A stretch of DNA of 64,000 nt from Epiperipatus broadwayi. Its lineage: Eukaryota > Onychophora > Udeonychophora > Euonychophora > Peripatidae. This document shows positions 25,160-37,600 of the stretch, in pieces. Under the pieces are notes generated by a model. It was not told the DNA's origin, searched no databases, and worked only from the letters and a program-made list of their open reading frames with translations. Positions within the stretch are counted from its first letter, which is position 1. Every line of letters begins with the position of its first letter. The DNA lies in contig JAQFVV010012498.1 in the NCBI GenBank assembly GCA_028023455.1, positions 186,001-250,000 on the forward strand, read 5' to 3'. The position numbers and the translations under genes were made by a program.

Positions 25160-25583
25160 AACCAACAATACATCACATGCCCTTAGTTTATATATTGCTA
25201 ATTCATTAGCAAATTCTTCTATTTTCCATTCTTTTATGCATCCAATTTAAGTTTCAGTAATCAATAAATGCCTGGTTAAGTGCTTAATAAATAAATCCTT
25301 ATCTTATGCTGTTCATATACAAATCTTACCAGACTAGTTTAACTTAAGTCTTTCATCAGTAAGGAGCTTTTTTGATGAAAACTAGCTAGACACTAGACTG
25401 GGATATTTAGATAGAACAGCCCTAGATATTTATTAAGCATTATCATATGGTATCAATTGTTTACTAAAGCTTATACTGGATGGCTTGAAGATAGTGAAAA
25501 TGGAAAAAATTTGCTAATGAATTAGCAATGTTTAAGCTAGGATCATGTGGTATCTTGTTAGTTATGTGATGTATTATTGGTTT
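25160..25583. mobile_element. Fold-back element, about 420 bp
   Basis: The ends are inverted: ACCAACAATACATCACAT at the left faces ATGTGATGTATTATTGGTT at the right. Matching continues inward through GCTAATTCATTAGCAAATT, present on both arms, and a TGCTTAATAAAT segment, for about 170-200 bp on each side around a short loop near 25340-25371. The centre carries ccagACTAGTTtaactt facing acTAGACTggg, similar to the core of the element at 7127-7445. Divergence is greater than in the 7-kb element, so this copy is older. No coding capacity. Confidence 0.65.
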
Positions 25584-28489
25584 TTTGTATCAATAAAAAG
25601 TGTCTAAGATTATAAAAAAAAAAAAACTTTAAAAGGTACAAGCAATTAAGCTTGGATATAATTAAAGGGTTTTTCAATTTGGACTCAGAGCTTGATAGCA
25701 TAACAAAAAATAATAAATGGCTACTAAAGAAAAAGTGCATTAGATACAAGAGCAAAGTTTAAAAAAATCCAAAAAGCTCCTTCACTACTGAAAGATCTAA
25801 GCTAGAAACTATTCTGGTGATATTTGGCTAGTATATCATTGGTAAATGAATTACTGAAGTGATATATATATATATATGCGCTTATGTGGATAATTTAAAA
25901 AAATAGTTCAGAATTTTTAAATTGAAGGTTTTTTTAATATTTTGCTAGACAGAAAATATATGTAAGTACATACATGGAAAAAATATATTAGGGTCAATCT
26001 AGATCAATTTAAGCAATTTAAAACAAAATATTTTACTAATTAACAAATGTAAAGATATTTTATAATTAGGTGGGTAGAAATGACATTATTATTATACAAA
26101 TTAGAATAGCTAATTAGGAGAAATATTATATGTTATTTGATCAAAAGATTATCTTTTATTTTGTTATAATCCCTTTTCAAAGCTAATTTTTGTAAAGTCT
26201 GTAATTAGTCAGTCATGGACCACAGCAAAGTATAGAATTAATCTAAAAATTGAACCATCATAAAAACAGATAAGGTAGCTCAATGAAATATAAATTGGGG
26301 TCTCTCAGAAGATCGATTATTATACTTATGTTTATGATTGTGCTTTGATTTTTTATTATTATTCATTCATTCATCCTTTCTTGATAGTCAGAAGCAGAGT
26401 TAAAATATGACAGAGAGAAACACACCATCTACTCCATTCTTGCCAAGATGGCAGAGTGCAAGTTTAGTTCCACGATAGAAGTAGATAAATTGAATGTAAT
26501 GAACAACCATTACATTGATCGTTGGGTCCAAATTATATGTAAAATGTAAGCTACCTAACTTCAAAAGGGTCTATAGCTTTGGAAAAGGGACCAGCCATCA
26601 TTCAGTGAAAGAAACTCCATCAGATGTTGCCCACTGAAGAAAATAGAAATGCGTATATGTGAAGATTGTGTCAATCAGCAAGCACGATCTCAGAAGCCTC
26701 AAAGCAGCAAACGTAGCTATGTTTTATCCACTGTGCCACAAAAGATTTACACATACCTGAATTCAGAGGATGAACTATTAATGATAAAAAGAGTAATATG
26801 CATGAACTTTAATTATATACTATTATGACTTTATCTCATGAACATTAGATATCCATCTCCTAAAGATGTATATTTCATTTCCACTGAAATTTTGCTATAA
26901 TTTACTTTACATATATCTATATATATATGTTTAGAAATCAGACTGGTGATGGATTCCTTAATTTTATTAAACATGCCATGGTTTAGTCAGTGTAACATAA
27001 AAATGTTTATAACAAAACAATTAGCCAATTATTGCAAACCTTTATCATTCGCTAAAAGTTTCTTCAATATTATTTTAATTATTTTAAAGTAAAAATTAAT
27101 AATAATCATTGCCACTAGCCTGCAATGTATTAAGAATTAGAATAATGATTTGACCATTAATATAAATAATGTGGATTAATGGCCTCTAGATAAAATAAAG
27201 GGCTGCATAAACAGATTAAATAAATTAAGAAGATTGTTTTTCATAGTCCTATAAGTTTCCAGTTTGAAAAAAAATATCCAGACAGGTTTGGGATAGATAG
27301 GCATGGAAAAGAATATTTGTGTGTAGTAAATTTTCTTGAGCAAATGTACTATTATTTAGATTGTTTTATATATATATGTTTTTATTGTCCAGAAACTAGT
27401 GTAAAGCAAATGCATTTTTTTTTGCCGCTCACACTCACTGACTTAGTTTGAGTAGTATATATTCAGTAGATGTACATTCCTACTGTATATTTAATTGGCA
27501 GACACACATTCCTACCATATATCATGTTTCATGTAATGCAGATGTTCCGCCAGTTATGCTTCTTATTATTATCATTATTTACCAGGTAGGTGCAATTTCC
27601 TACCAATTAGTTCATAAGTTTTGGTCACTAATGCCAGATAGATGCATGATTCCTATTTGGGCATTTGGTGATATTATTTGATTAGTATTAAACAGATGTT
27701 AAAGAGTGTCTGCCTCACATGAGATTTAGTTTCCCTTATTCAAGTAGCTTAGTATTAGTTTTCCAAGCACTATGCCTGAAAGGAGTTATATTGCTCTAGT
27801 TCTTTTTAATGGTATAGTTTATTAAATGATTTTTAATGTATCCTAAACCTTGTAAGATGAATTAGTCATAAATTGGATTATATTAATAAACATTAGTAAT
27901 TATAGTTAGTATGAGCAGCAAGTCTGGATCTAACCAGGGACTATAAAGATACAAAGTCTGGATCTAACCAGGGACTATAAAGATACATAGAGTCATCTAT
28001 TGCCTATGCATAATAATAAGCAATGAATATGTAATTATATTAATTTTTCATCAAAATAGATACTAAATTCAATCCCAGGTAAAAGGCAATAGACTGATGC
28101 TTCCCAATGATTTTTGTCAATTGTGTTATTATTTGTACTGTGATTGTGTGTATACATAAATAAATAATAATTTCTCATTATTCTAGCATTTGTCACTGAG
28201 TGATATGAAAATGGTGAGAATGGAACAATTTGCTAATGATATATACAAAATGTAAGCTGTCTAATCATAAAAGGTAAAACAATTTTGGAATAGAGACAAT
28301 TGATATTATTGGAGGATAGAATTTAAAAAAATATTAATGCAGATTGTTGTTTGAAAAAAGGTAAATTATTTAAGTAAGCAAGTAATTTTAAAATAGAAAA
28401 GAATAGAAAAAAAAATTATATAAAACAAAAAATTTAACTTGAAAAATGAGGAATAAAACATTATTATAAATAACTTTTCTGATACATGG
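25584..28489. other. AT-rich stretch with fragments of repeats
   Basis: No gene is supported. A fragment near 25790-25850 resembles the core of the fold-back family. About 26380-26760 is higher in complexity than its surroundings, but I could not match it to anything. A 33-bp tandem duplication lies at 27920-27986. Confidence 0.4.
27920..27986. repeat. Two-copy 33-bp tandem duplication
   Basis: The unit AAGTCTGGATCTAACCAGGG plus thirteen more bases occurs twice, at 27920-27952 and 27954-27986, separated by one A, without mismatches. Perfect identity suggests a recent slippage or duplication event. Confidence 0.9.
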
Positions 28490-28590
28490 TATTACCCTGA
28501 AAATAAGACTGGGTCTTATAATAATTTTTGTTCCAAAAGATACCATAGGGCTTATTTTCAGGGGATGTCTTATTTTTCATGTAAAAAAGT
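28490..28590. mobile_element. Small MITE, CCTGAAAATAAGAC type
   Basis: TACCCTGAAAATAAGAC at the left faces GGGCTTATTTTCAGGGG about 50 bp further on. In between are GGGTCTTATAATAATTTTTG and a TTCCAAAAGA segment. I remember this arrangement (ends reading CCCCGAAAATAAGAC, with GGTCTTAT and a CTCCAAAAGAC segment) from MITEs scattered in many animal genomes, vertebrates included. The family name is not something I can state with certainty. A minus-strand relative lies at 30543-30612. Confidence 0.55.
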
Positions 28591-28697
28591 TTACAATTAT
28601 TTGAGCAAAAAAAATGTACATTTATTCAAGGGCACCTGGGTTTCTTTTTACGCGGACTTATTTAACACGATTTTGAAGTTATGTGATTCATGTTTCA

Positions 28698-28800
28698 CCG
28701 GAAGTCGAACTCCGATAATGCGCTATTACTTTAAATAATAAATTCCGCGCACTTCCGTGATATTGAAAGTAATAGCACATTATTGGAATTCGACATTCAT
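28698..28800. repeat. Short palindrome
   Basis: Arms 28704-28732 and 28766-28794 are inverted repeats of 29 bp with three mismatches (GTCGAACTCCGATAATGCGC against GTCGAATTCCAATAATGTGC), around a 33-bp loop. A second, smaller inverted pair (ccggaagt / acttccg) lies just outside and inside these. This looks like the end-to-end remnant of a MITE. Confidence 0.75.
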
Positions 28801-29052
28801 CTTAGTAATTTCAATATTTTCACTGCTTTATAATATAAGATTTTATGCAATAATGTAATTAAAATCATGATTTCCACATTTTATGTATACACACATTAAA
28901 TTTTAATAGATTATAATGTAAATTTGTTCAAACATTGTACGGGTTAATTTTGCATTTTAAATCACATTCTGTTTTTGCTTTTTAAAAAAGAAAGTAATCA
29001 ATTATTAATCATTTAGTGTCCACAAGTTTATTTTTAAAAGGTCAGTAATAGC

Positions 29053-29290
29053 AGTGGGCACAATTAAATTTGACAATTAAAAATTAAAATCTGATTTTTA
29101 ATTGTAATTAACAATTTAAAAATTACTTATGATGACTTGAAATTAATGTGATGTGAAATTTGATTTTTAAACGGAATTGAAAATTAAAGACAAAAATAAG
29201 AATTTAATTTTTAATTGTTAGTTTCATAAACAATTAATAAAATCATCGTCTCAAAGATTAATTACTAATTACGTTGTCACCAGAAAACCA
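29053..29290. mobile_element. Possible hAT-like MITE
   Basis: The left end reads CAGTGGGCACAATT and the right end AAAACCACTG, so CAGTGG is inverted at the two ends. The interior is built of AATTAAAAATT-type palindromic A/T sequence. hAT elements typically start CAGTGG, but the flanking eight bases (agtaatag and acacaaca) do not match, so the target duplication is not confirmed. Confidence 0.3.
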
Positions 29291-29295
29291 CTGAC

Positions 29296-32200
29296 ACAAC
29301 ATGAGTGTGAAGTTGGCGCTAGTTGTTTGCAAACGAACGTGTTTTTTGGCAAATAGCTATAATAATTAAAACGTGTATTAAAAAAATGTAAATTACTGTA
29401 AATATTATGGTTAAAAAAAGTTTGTCTTGTATCAATTTTTTTTCAAATTTGAAATTTTTATTAGTCATATTTTATTTCCTTATTTTTTTTTTTTGCGCGA
29501 ATTTTAAAGTAATTTTACGTTGGTGCTTTGCTTTCACGCAAATTTTGAAAAATCACAGATCGCATCCCCCCTTTTTCAATGTAAGTTACATCTATTTTTG
29601 CGCGATTTCGTTTGCGCGTGTTTTCTGAGGAACCTATGTATCGCGTAAAACGAGACCCAGGTATACTTCTCTTTGCAAAAAGCTGTAAAATTTTTTATCT
29701 TGAGAACATTCCACAATTCCTTTCTTATATTTGCCAGAATAATTTTTTCTTTTTGCACTCATTTTACCTGGTGATCAGAATATTATTCTGTTTAAATTTA
29801 ATTTTAAATCAAGTGTTAATTGAAGACTTGCAAGACAGGAATAGTAAAATGATTACAGTTAAAAATGGCTTGTCCACACAAAAACAACAAAAAAATGCAA
29901 GCACAAAAATTCAGAAAATGTTTCTGTATTTCACAAGAGCACATTAAGTATGTCCACTATAACATATAGTGTATTGAATTATGATGATTTATATATGGCA
30001 CAACTATGTCCATCTGTTATCAAGTATACACATTGTAAACACTTTCCAAATTACTTGTAATAGCCTTGCTTGAGTATTCTTTTTAAAAACTTTTCTTGAG
30101 GAGAGAGACTGATGATTGAACTTAAGTTAAACTTTGATTCTCAAAATCACTTCTATTTTAATAAAAACTTTCAAAAGAAAAAAAAATGTTAAGAAATCAA
30201 ACTAATTTTTCTTTTATCTGGAATATTTAAAAGTTACCATAGTGAAACTCTAAAACTAAATCAAGCATTCTAAATCTAAATATTAAATATAAATAAAATA
30301 AAGTATCTAAAAGTATATAAATGAAATTATAAATTATCCAATATACTGACTTGTGGTAGATAAATTGTTTCCCTATATAGGTAGAATTACATTTGTCAAA
30401 AATTGTTGATGGGAAAAAACCAAAGAACTATATAATTTATATTACCATTTATTTAAAATATTGATGTCCATAATATTGTTTATTTATACATTCATTACTT
30501 TATAATTCAGTACAACCATCAACTGTCTATGTGGCTGACAATCTTAACTAGGGCTTATATTATAATCATCATGAAAAATCATGCTAGGGTTTATTCAGGG
30601 AAATACTACCCCATAGTTATGACAAATTACATATATTTATTTTTTAAAAACATTACCTCATGATAAAGTAATGAGGATATTAGCTGTCAGACTTATAATA
30701 TGACATTTACACCTTGAGCAAATGCAATATTTTAATTTACTGTAGGTGATGAATTCCAAATAAGCTTAAGATTTTATCAGGTTATCAGTATACTCTATTA
30801 TTGGAAAATAGGGTCCTGATTTTTATCAGAAGGGTATGCAATAATGATCACTAAAATAGATTTTCTTTAGATTAATGCAACACAAGTAAGTCAATCACCT
30901 CATATTTGTAGATAAAACTGAACAAGTAGTGATAAAATAACTATCACATATCTATAAAAAGACCAATGGCTCTGATTTTAATAAGAATAGAAAAGATATC
31001 TAGAAATCCAAAGAAAGTATATAAAATGATGTTGCAATTAGAATCTACCTCTAATAAAAAGAATTCCACTTTATTGTGAAAAGTTTAAATATGAAACTCC
31101 ATTCAAAAACATTCTTAGGAACAATTTATATGTATGTTAAATTGTTTCCCAAAAGCAGGTAAGTAGCAATAAAATATTATAATTTAATGATAACACTTGT
31201 TGTCAATGGTAATCACTATTGCTTATTATATCTTTTAACACAATTTACTTACAATATCTCAATATATAGAGCAATATTTTTCAATCTTTTTTAATAGTGA
31301 CACCCCATTTTTATATTTTTTTCTTGTAGCATCTCTACTTATTTATACACTTTGCATCAGTCAAATATTGTAGGAAGTTATTAAATTTCTGGCAGTTTGA
31401 AAGTATAGATAAAATAAACTACTAAATACTTTATTTTAACACAGACAATTTTTATATTTATCTCCTAATTCAAAAAATATGCATATAATTTACAAAGAGA
31501 AAATTAAATTATTAAATTATTCTTTAATACTAGACTATAATTACAAAATAAAATAATACCAATTTTAAATAAGAAAACTTCTTATTGGAACTAAATCTAT
31601 TTTGAAAATATTGTTAAAAATATATTTTATTTGGTTATGATTTTATTATTTGTCTTCCAGAAAAATATAAAAAACATCAAATATAGGATATAAATTTTTA
31701 TTTGTAAAAAAAAAAAAGGGTAATAATTAATGACCTATTTTTTTTCTCTTATCAACTTAAAAATAATTATATATTCAAAAACAAAATTATAGCATTATAA
31801 TTTTACTACACCTTTCTAAGAATTGATATTATGAACATTTAGAAAATGATTCACTTAATGCTGATATTATATGTCTTCAGGATATTAAAATTATTTAATT
31901 AATTAATACTTTTTGTACTTATTGCAATAAGTTTTACAATGCTGTTCTTCACTACACAAATACTTCAATGCAGTCCTTAAGTGTCACTGTAACACTCATT
32001 ATATAACAGCTCCCTAGTTGAAATTTAATGATTTAGAGTTATAGCTCAAATTCTAAATGCAAGTGATTAATCAACAGAATAATTTTATAATATAATTTCT
32101 GTACATAGAATACAAAGAAATATTCAATTTTCTGAGAGAAAAACAACAAATTTCGGGGTTTAAAAAAAAAAAAAATAAGAGGCAAATAAGTTTCCTTGCA

Positions 32201-32759
32201 CCAAATCATTTTTAAAAATTTTTTTACATTTTTTTATTTATTTCCTATTCCCACAACAAATTTCAAATAAAAATTAAATTAATAGACTCAAAATGTGTAC
32301 AAGAATTCAAGTTTATATCACATTATAGTCATGTATTTCTTTTATGGTCACCACTGGCTACCAAATTATAAATTTATTCACTGATTAATGTTGAATGTCT
32401 AGTTGAACTGATTATGGATAAGCTATCTGAAAATATTCTAAACTTGCTTAAAAAATTCTAACTATATATCCAGGTTATGATTTGGCATGGAATGCTGTAA
32501 TAACTATGCTATGAGGAATGTGCATTTTTATTTTGAAGGGATAAAAAAAAAAGTTTTATTTTGACAGTAATATGGAATTATTCTGCCATTCTTTTTACCA
32601 CAGTATGCAATGAAATTATGTATATGAAAATTACTACTTTAAATCAATTCTTTGCATATATATAAGAGTTGAAGCGATAAACTGCAAATACTGCTAGTAC
32701 AAATAATTGAGCTATCATAATTCAATCAACTTTTTACAATAAGAAAACTGACACTTCTT
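29296..32759. other. AT-rich stretch, no gene seen
   Basis: The open frames at 29407-29947 are A/T-driven and show no motif. Around 31270-31320 a string ttttcaatcttttttaat followed by gtgacacccc resembles the end of a hAT-type MITE, but I could not find its other end. Confidence 0.4.
30543..30612 (-). mobile_element. MITE fragment related to 28490-28590
   Basis: On the minus strand this reads TTTCCCTGAATAAACCCTAG, then a CATGATTTTTCATGATGATT segment and AATATAAGCCCTAG. That is the arrangement I recall for other members of the same CCGAAAATAAGCCCTA family. The copy is short and diverged. Confidence 0.45.
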
Positions 32760-32863
32760 ACTGTGTATTTAAGATTTTATATGGAAAGTTTTCTTGAAAC
32801 ACATTGTTCATTTTTTTGTCTATTGTGATTCAAAGCTTTCCATATAAAATCTTGAAACACAGT
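32760..32863. repeat. Short hairpin
   Basis: TACTGTGTATTTAAGATTTT at the left faces AAAATCTTGAAACACAGTA at the right; the arms are about 30 bp with few mismatches around a loop of about 43 bp. It is probably a degraded fold-back element. No coding content. Confidence 0.75.
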
Positions 32864-33526
32864 AAAAAGCAATCATTTTCTTTTGTAAAATGTTGATTTA
32901 ATTACAGCAGCTAGAGGGCAGTTCTGCGATATATATTTGACATTGTAATTATTATTTTATAATATTGTGATATTATCCACTCATAAAATGATGATGAGAA
33001 AGGATATATTCATAATTGGGCATGTGTATTGAGACTTTCAGTTATAGATGTTTTATATATATATATACATATTGTACTTTGAATGTGGTTGGCTACATTA
33101 TAAAGCTGCATGAAGAAAAAAAAATTCAATAAATACCAGTAATCAAATTGAGTAGCGAAAATTTAAACGGTTAAAAAATTGAAAAAAAAAAAGTTAATTT
33201 ATACATATTATTAAATATTGTATATAAATATTTTATAAGGGTAAATAATGATAAATTGCAGTAAAGGGAGAAAAAAATGCTTTTGATATATGAAAGAATT
33301 TTGAATTGCATAGTTTAGAAAATTTAAAGCATCTCAAATCTTGTTTAATCTGTCTTTCAAATGGAAGTTTTAATTAAACAACTTGTCCATTTTTATAGTA
33401 AATCTGATAGCACATTTGAATCTAATATTAAAATTTTGGAATTAATAAATCTAAGTAAAATATCACGCTATAATTAAAGATCAGCAACAAATTTTCTTTC
33501 TTCATATGTTAATTAATAATGTAATT

Positions 33527-33632
33527 GTCAAGCATTGCTGATCGAGAGGTCAGCGAAAGCTGCTTTACAAGCAGTTGTCCCGGGTTAGTGGGTTCGCTTC
33601 CCAGCTGATGCTATGACAAATGAGAAAAAAAA
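33527..33632 (+). mobile_element. tRNA-derived SINE, copy A
   Basis: A 106-bp unit begins GTCAAGCATTG and ends with GATGCTATGACAAATGAG and an A run. AATAATGTAATT flanks it on both sides (33515-33526 and 33633-33644), a 12-bp target duplication that shows retrotransposition. The body folds like a tRNA: GCATTG near the start can pair with the late TGATGC end; CTGC-TTTACAA-GCAG forms an anticodon stem with a TAC loop (valine-like); and GTGGGTTCGCTTCCC is a T-arm/B-box. There is no LINE-derived tail beyond the A run, so it is among the simplest SINE architectures. Confidence 0.8.
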
Positions 33633-33834
33633 AATAATGTAATTAAAGAGAGAGAGAACAAAACTTTTTTTCATTTATTTAGTATCAAAGTATAATATTA
33701 GTTGTAAATTTGTATTCACATGTTTGAAAGAGAATGGAAAAAATGTTTTTCAAAAAATATGTTGATGTAATGATGCAAAGGTAAATTTGTCCCTAACTGG
33801 TAATGTATATGTTGTTTGATCAGCATCAAATAGT

Positions 33835-34560
33835 CTAAATAGGTCTGAAATAAGCAATTAGGCATTTAGATTCCATATTGCTTTGTATTTTGATCCAGTC
33901 AAATACTATTTTGGGTATTTTCTTATTATCCATAAATTGCAATCTACCGAACATTTTCATTTTGCTTTTTGCATTTCTCATATAAAAACTTGACCATCCC
34001 ATTTCTCCCTTGAATTGCCTTCTTTGCCATCTACACATCTGCATTTAATGCATGTCTTCCTACTGCTCTTTGTACTTTTCAATAAGTAATCTAAGACCTT
34101 TTTGTAACATATAATGCATAATTACAGTAAGTTAACTTGCTACTGCCATTCCCTTCTATACAATTATAGCTACATCATATTTATTATATGAAGACACTGT
34201 TATTCTTTATCAGTCCCTTTCTTTTCTTCGCTTCATTTATCAAATTTTTTCTCCTATTCACCCAAGTAATTTATCATCAAAACTTTTGATATTTTTCTTC
34301 ATTAAATTTAAATCCCATCTCTTTACTCACCCTTATACATGTCTTCAATATAACTTCCATATTTTCCCCATTTTCTGTACACAAGAATATATCATATGCA
34401 AAAGACCTGATAATGTATATACTCCCTTACCACCTACTAATGGTATTTCTACCCCTCTTCCTAGTCTTTCTATTGCTCCCTCCATTTCTCTCAAATATAT
34501 AACAAAAACAAAATAGATGACACATGGCATCCTTGCCTTAGCCATACCCCATTTTTAACT
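33835..34560 (-). pseudogene. LINE RT palm and post-RT remnant
   Basis: From 34545 downward the frame gives a REMEGAIERLGRGVE segment, then a SGLLHMIYSCVQ stretch where the catalytic Y/F-A-D-D motif would be. It reads like a frameshifted S-G-L-L-Y-A-D-D, so the aspartates are lost. The frame 34044-33835 has GEMGWSSFYMRNAKSKMKM and KKIPKIVFDWI, the typical region after the palm in this group (variable G-W, then K-x-V-F-x-W). Copy 1 has the same text near 8930-9030. Confidence 0.6.
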
Positions 34561-34801
34561 TTAACTGATTCTATACTTCCTAATTGATACGTGTAGTAAT
34601 TAATTTCATAAATCTCTTAATAAGATTCACTAAAGCTCCATTCATTTCCAAATTTAATAAACTTACCTATAATCTATTTACTCTATAATAAGCCTTCTCT
34701 ATAAGTGTATAAATACCAAATATAACTGTCTACCTGTATTCCTACTCATACCTATAAATTGTATAACTGCATATACAACAATCTCCTATATGCCTTTCCG
34801 A

Positions 34802-35283
34802 TCAAAAACATCCTGGCATTTCTCCCGCTATATTATTTTCTTCCATCCATTTTGCAATCCTTCCAGCCACCATATGGGCAAAAACTTTATATAACACTGA
34901 TGTTACCGCTATCGGTCTATAATTGTTAGATTTTCTATGATCCTTACCCTTTCCTTTAAATAGTGGCCTTACACTTGTATTACTCCAGCTATCTGAAAAT
35001 TCTCTCTTCTGTGCCTTTGCCCTATTTCCTAAATTCATCATCACCTCTGCTGCCCATCCATCTAAACCCTTGCCTTTTCACTTTTCATTTTTCCTGCCTC
35101 ATTCAATTCATTTTCTGTAAAACTAATATTTCCATTACTTTATGCTTTCATACCTCTAACAAAATGTGTCCCTATCATAACATACACATTTCTACTCACA
35201 TGTTTCTTTAGTTTTTCTGTAACATCCCTAATTCTATCTCCAGGCAAGCATAATCTTGCATACCTGTTTCTATTTTCCCTTGC
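34802..35283 (-). pseudogene. LINE ORF1 esterase start fused to RT N-terminal part
   Basis: From about 35283 downwards the minus strand reads GDVIARENRNRYARLCLPGD, then RIRDVTEKLKKHVSRNVYVMIGTH, the layout of a CR1-type SGNH esterase start (G-D-S usually, here G-D-V, and a V-G-T-N-D block that is now I-G-T-H). It then runs into ISFTENELNEAGK and the RT start (FSDSWSNTSVRPLFKGKGKD, NNYRPIAVTSVLYKVF). The esterase C-terminus and the endonuclease are absent, so an internal deletion of more than 1 kb is implied by comparison with copy 1. Confidence 0.6.
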
Positions 35284-35292
35284 AATTACATC

Positions 35293-37015
35293 TCCACTTT
35301 AACAGACTACCCGAGGTCCTAATCTAAATTTTAGTAGGTTGACTCTATATAGCTTCGTAAGGCTTGCCTAATCCCTAATTGGATAGCTATTATCGTTCAT
35401 CGGTTCCAAGGACCCTCTACACCGATAAACCTGCCGACACTGCTCTATGGATGCAAATATAACAAGCTTTGGAACCTCACGATCTATCCAAACAGATTTA
35501 TGTATCTAAGTGTAAGTAGATTATTACTATAGCTTCGACCAAGTATATTTATGAGGATCGGATGTGGCGGATCTCAAGTGCCAATCTTGCCATGTAAAAA
35601 GAATTATACTTCTCAAAAACACAAAAGGTTCTAACTGATCTTACTTGGATGCCCTATCCTAGCTAGCTCGACCTCAAGGCTTGGGAGACTATGTCTATGG
35701 GAGAATGGAGTTATACTTTAATTTCTATTATGGCAAATTTACATGTCTGTAATATTTTGTATCTAATCTGAAAGATGCTATTTGCGAGATTTGTGGCCAG
35801 GAACCTTAATAGGCCAGTATAAGCGATAACTAACATGTTGAAATTGGACGAACCTCATAATATAAATAAATATACAACCTATTACTAGTTTAGAAATCAA
35901 ATATTTATTACTTTACATACAGACTAATAGTTCTATCACACAATACAGATACACAACATAAATATAGTAATATACTCATATGAAAGAGGGTAATTATACA
36001 CAAAAGTTTATGTCAGATTAACTTATTTTAGTTTCCCTTTTTTTAATTTAAATTTGAATAAGCACATATTTCTTAGTTTTGGCATTTGATAATTCTATAT
36101 TTGTTATTATAAATAAAAGTCATAGTTACCTTCTTGAGGCTCGAAGTTTCATTCATCGAGGACAATTGACCTGTAAGCTTACAGTATTCATGGTAGCAAT
36201 TCCCGAAGGCTAACTGAACTTGCAGATAAATAATAGTTTGATACAAATCCAAGTCAGAGAATCTATTTATGATGGGCAAGATCTGTTATTTGGAATTATG
36301 TCACAAAATTCCTGCTGTTCTGGAGATCTGGGATTACTTTGCTTAACTAGTTTATATGGAGAGAGTCTCCATGAGTCTGGGTCATCTTGAAAAAATGGTA
36401 CAGATCAGCTATACTTCGAGAGCAGGCTTAACGAACCTACACGTATATTTCTATCCCAGCATTACAATGGTGTCCATTATTATTAGATTTTATTGAACAC
36501 ATTTTTTCTTTTTATTTTCTTTGACGTAACTGTCTTTTTTTTTTCTTTTTACCCCTTTCCCCCCCAAAAAAAATACTTTTTCGCGTAATCCTGCCCTCTC
36601 CGACCTACACTTTTCTTTTCACAAAAGTCTATAGCCAGTTTATCAATAAGCCACCTCGCCATCCCCTTCGGAATGCTTTTAACATGATTTTTGGTTTTCA
36701 TTGTTCAAACCTACTTAATTGCTAGTTCTTGGAATTTCCGACATCAAGTGTTCTGATAAAAGAGAAATTGCCCACAGTGCAAATTGCAAAGTCCTTACAT
36801 TACTTTTATTTTTATATTTCATTTTCTTTTGGTTAAAACAAAATTATGCACCAATACCGATATCATTTTTACAATAATAACCCACAGAAATAAGTAATAT
36901 ATATAAACACTTTGCGTATATCCGCCCCTCTTTATTTTTATATTTATAAAATCTATCCAAATAATTATAACAACTAACCACAATGTAACATTTACTATAT
37001 ATATTATCTTTTCAC
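35293..37015. mobile_element. 1.7-kb insert splitting LINE copy 2
   Basis: LINE text stops near 37017 (minus-strand frame ending in a KESK segment) and resumes near 35283, so about 1.7 kb is foreign. On the plus strand it starts TTTAACAGACTACCCGAGG and approaches its end with CACAATGTAACA. The start resembles that of the inserts at 9119 and 48147 (TAACGG), suggesting a family, but exact ends and target duplication are unclear. No coding motif seen. A CCACCTCGCCAT string near 36653 is similar, in inverse orientation, to ATGGCAAGGTGG near 11207 in the insert at 9119. Confidence 0.45.
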
Positions 37016-37039
37016 TCATTCAGGTGGTTAGTATACTTC

Positions 37040-37600
37040 ATTTACTCTCTTTGTAATAGAGTTCAAACCCAGCTACTGGTACACCACATTCTCTAATTAA
37101 TAAATCATCTATCAATACTGTTTCATAGTTTACTTTCCCTACTTCATCCGTAACATTCTCTTCCACCTTCTGAACTTCCTTACCTACTTCTTCCTTATCG
37201 CTTCTATTCATTAATTACTTAATCTGCTCACATTTGGTCTCTAATGATTTTAATTTTGCTTCTACATCCTTTATCTCTTCCTCTATCTTACTTATTCTTT
37301 GGATAACCATCTCCATTGCACTATTTACGTCATCCATCTCTCAACACTCCACTAAAAACATTATTCTATCTTCCTCAATTACCTTTTGCTCCATTTCTCC
37401 TGACTTTCTCATTAAACTATCTACATTTAAAAACCATTTTTTCATCTCTTTTGTAACATTTATACACAGTTTACATAATCATACACCTATTACATCCTTC
37501 CTAGTCTTATTTAAACATTTCAAATGATAAATCTTATCGCATACAGTATATTCTCCACAATATTCCTTATTTTTCAAGTTCCCAACTCTATATTTAACTT
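37040..37600 (-). pseudogene. LINE ORF1 N-terminal part: PHD-type zinc finger and coiled coil
   Basis: On the minus strand from about 37575, NKEYCGEYTVCDKIYHLKCL followed by KTRKDVIGV, a stop where W is expected, and LCKLC gives the C-x-C-D-x-x-Y-H-x-x-C ... C-x-x-C spacing of a PHD finger. It continues as a KEMKKWFLNVDSLMRKSGEM helix, then MDDVNSAMEMVIQRISKIEE and EIKDVEAKLKSLETKCEQIK, a clear heptad coiled coil. Three in-frame stops or frameshifts are visible. Family knowledge: CR1-group ORF1 proteins often join a PHD finger, a coiled coil and an esterase. This matches the esterase text found in the same copy and in copy 1. Confidence 0.6.

Noticed and set aside
26757-26810. CAG|GTATGT donor on the minus strand next to an open frame
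   Set aside because: The donor is good, but no convincing acceptor with a pyrimidine tract lies upstream and the frame (INSSSEF) matches nothing.
29407-29947. Overlapping open frames of 60-111 codons on both strands
   Set aside because: They are A/T-driven, hydrophobic or Lys/Asn-rich, with no motif; open frames on both strands point to chance.
31260-31440. Possible hAT MITE
   Set aside because: The left end resembles one (tttttcaatcttttttaatagtgacacccc pattern in parts), but I could not find a matching right end or an 8-bp duplication.
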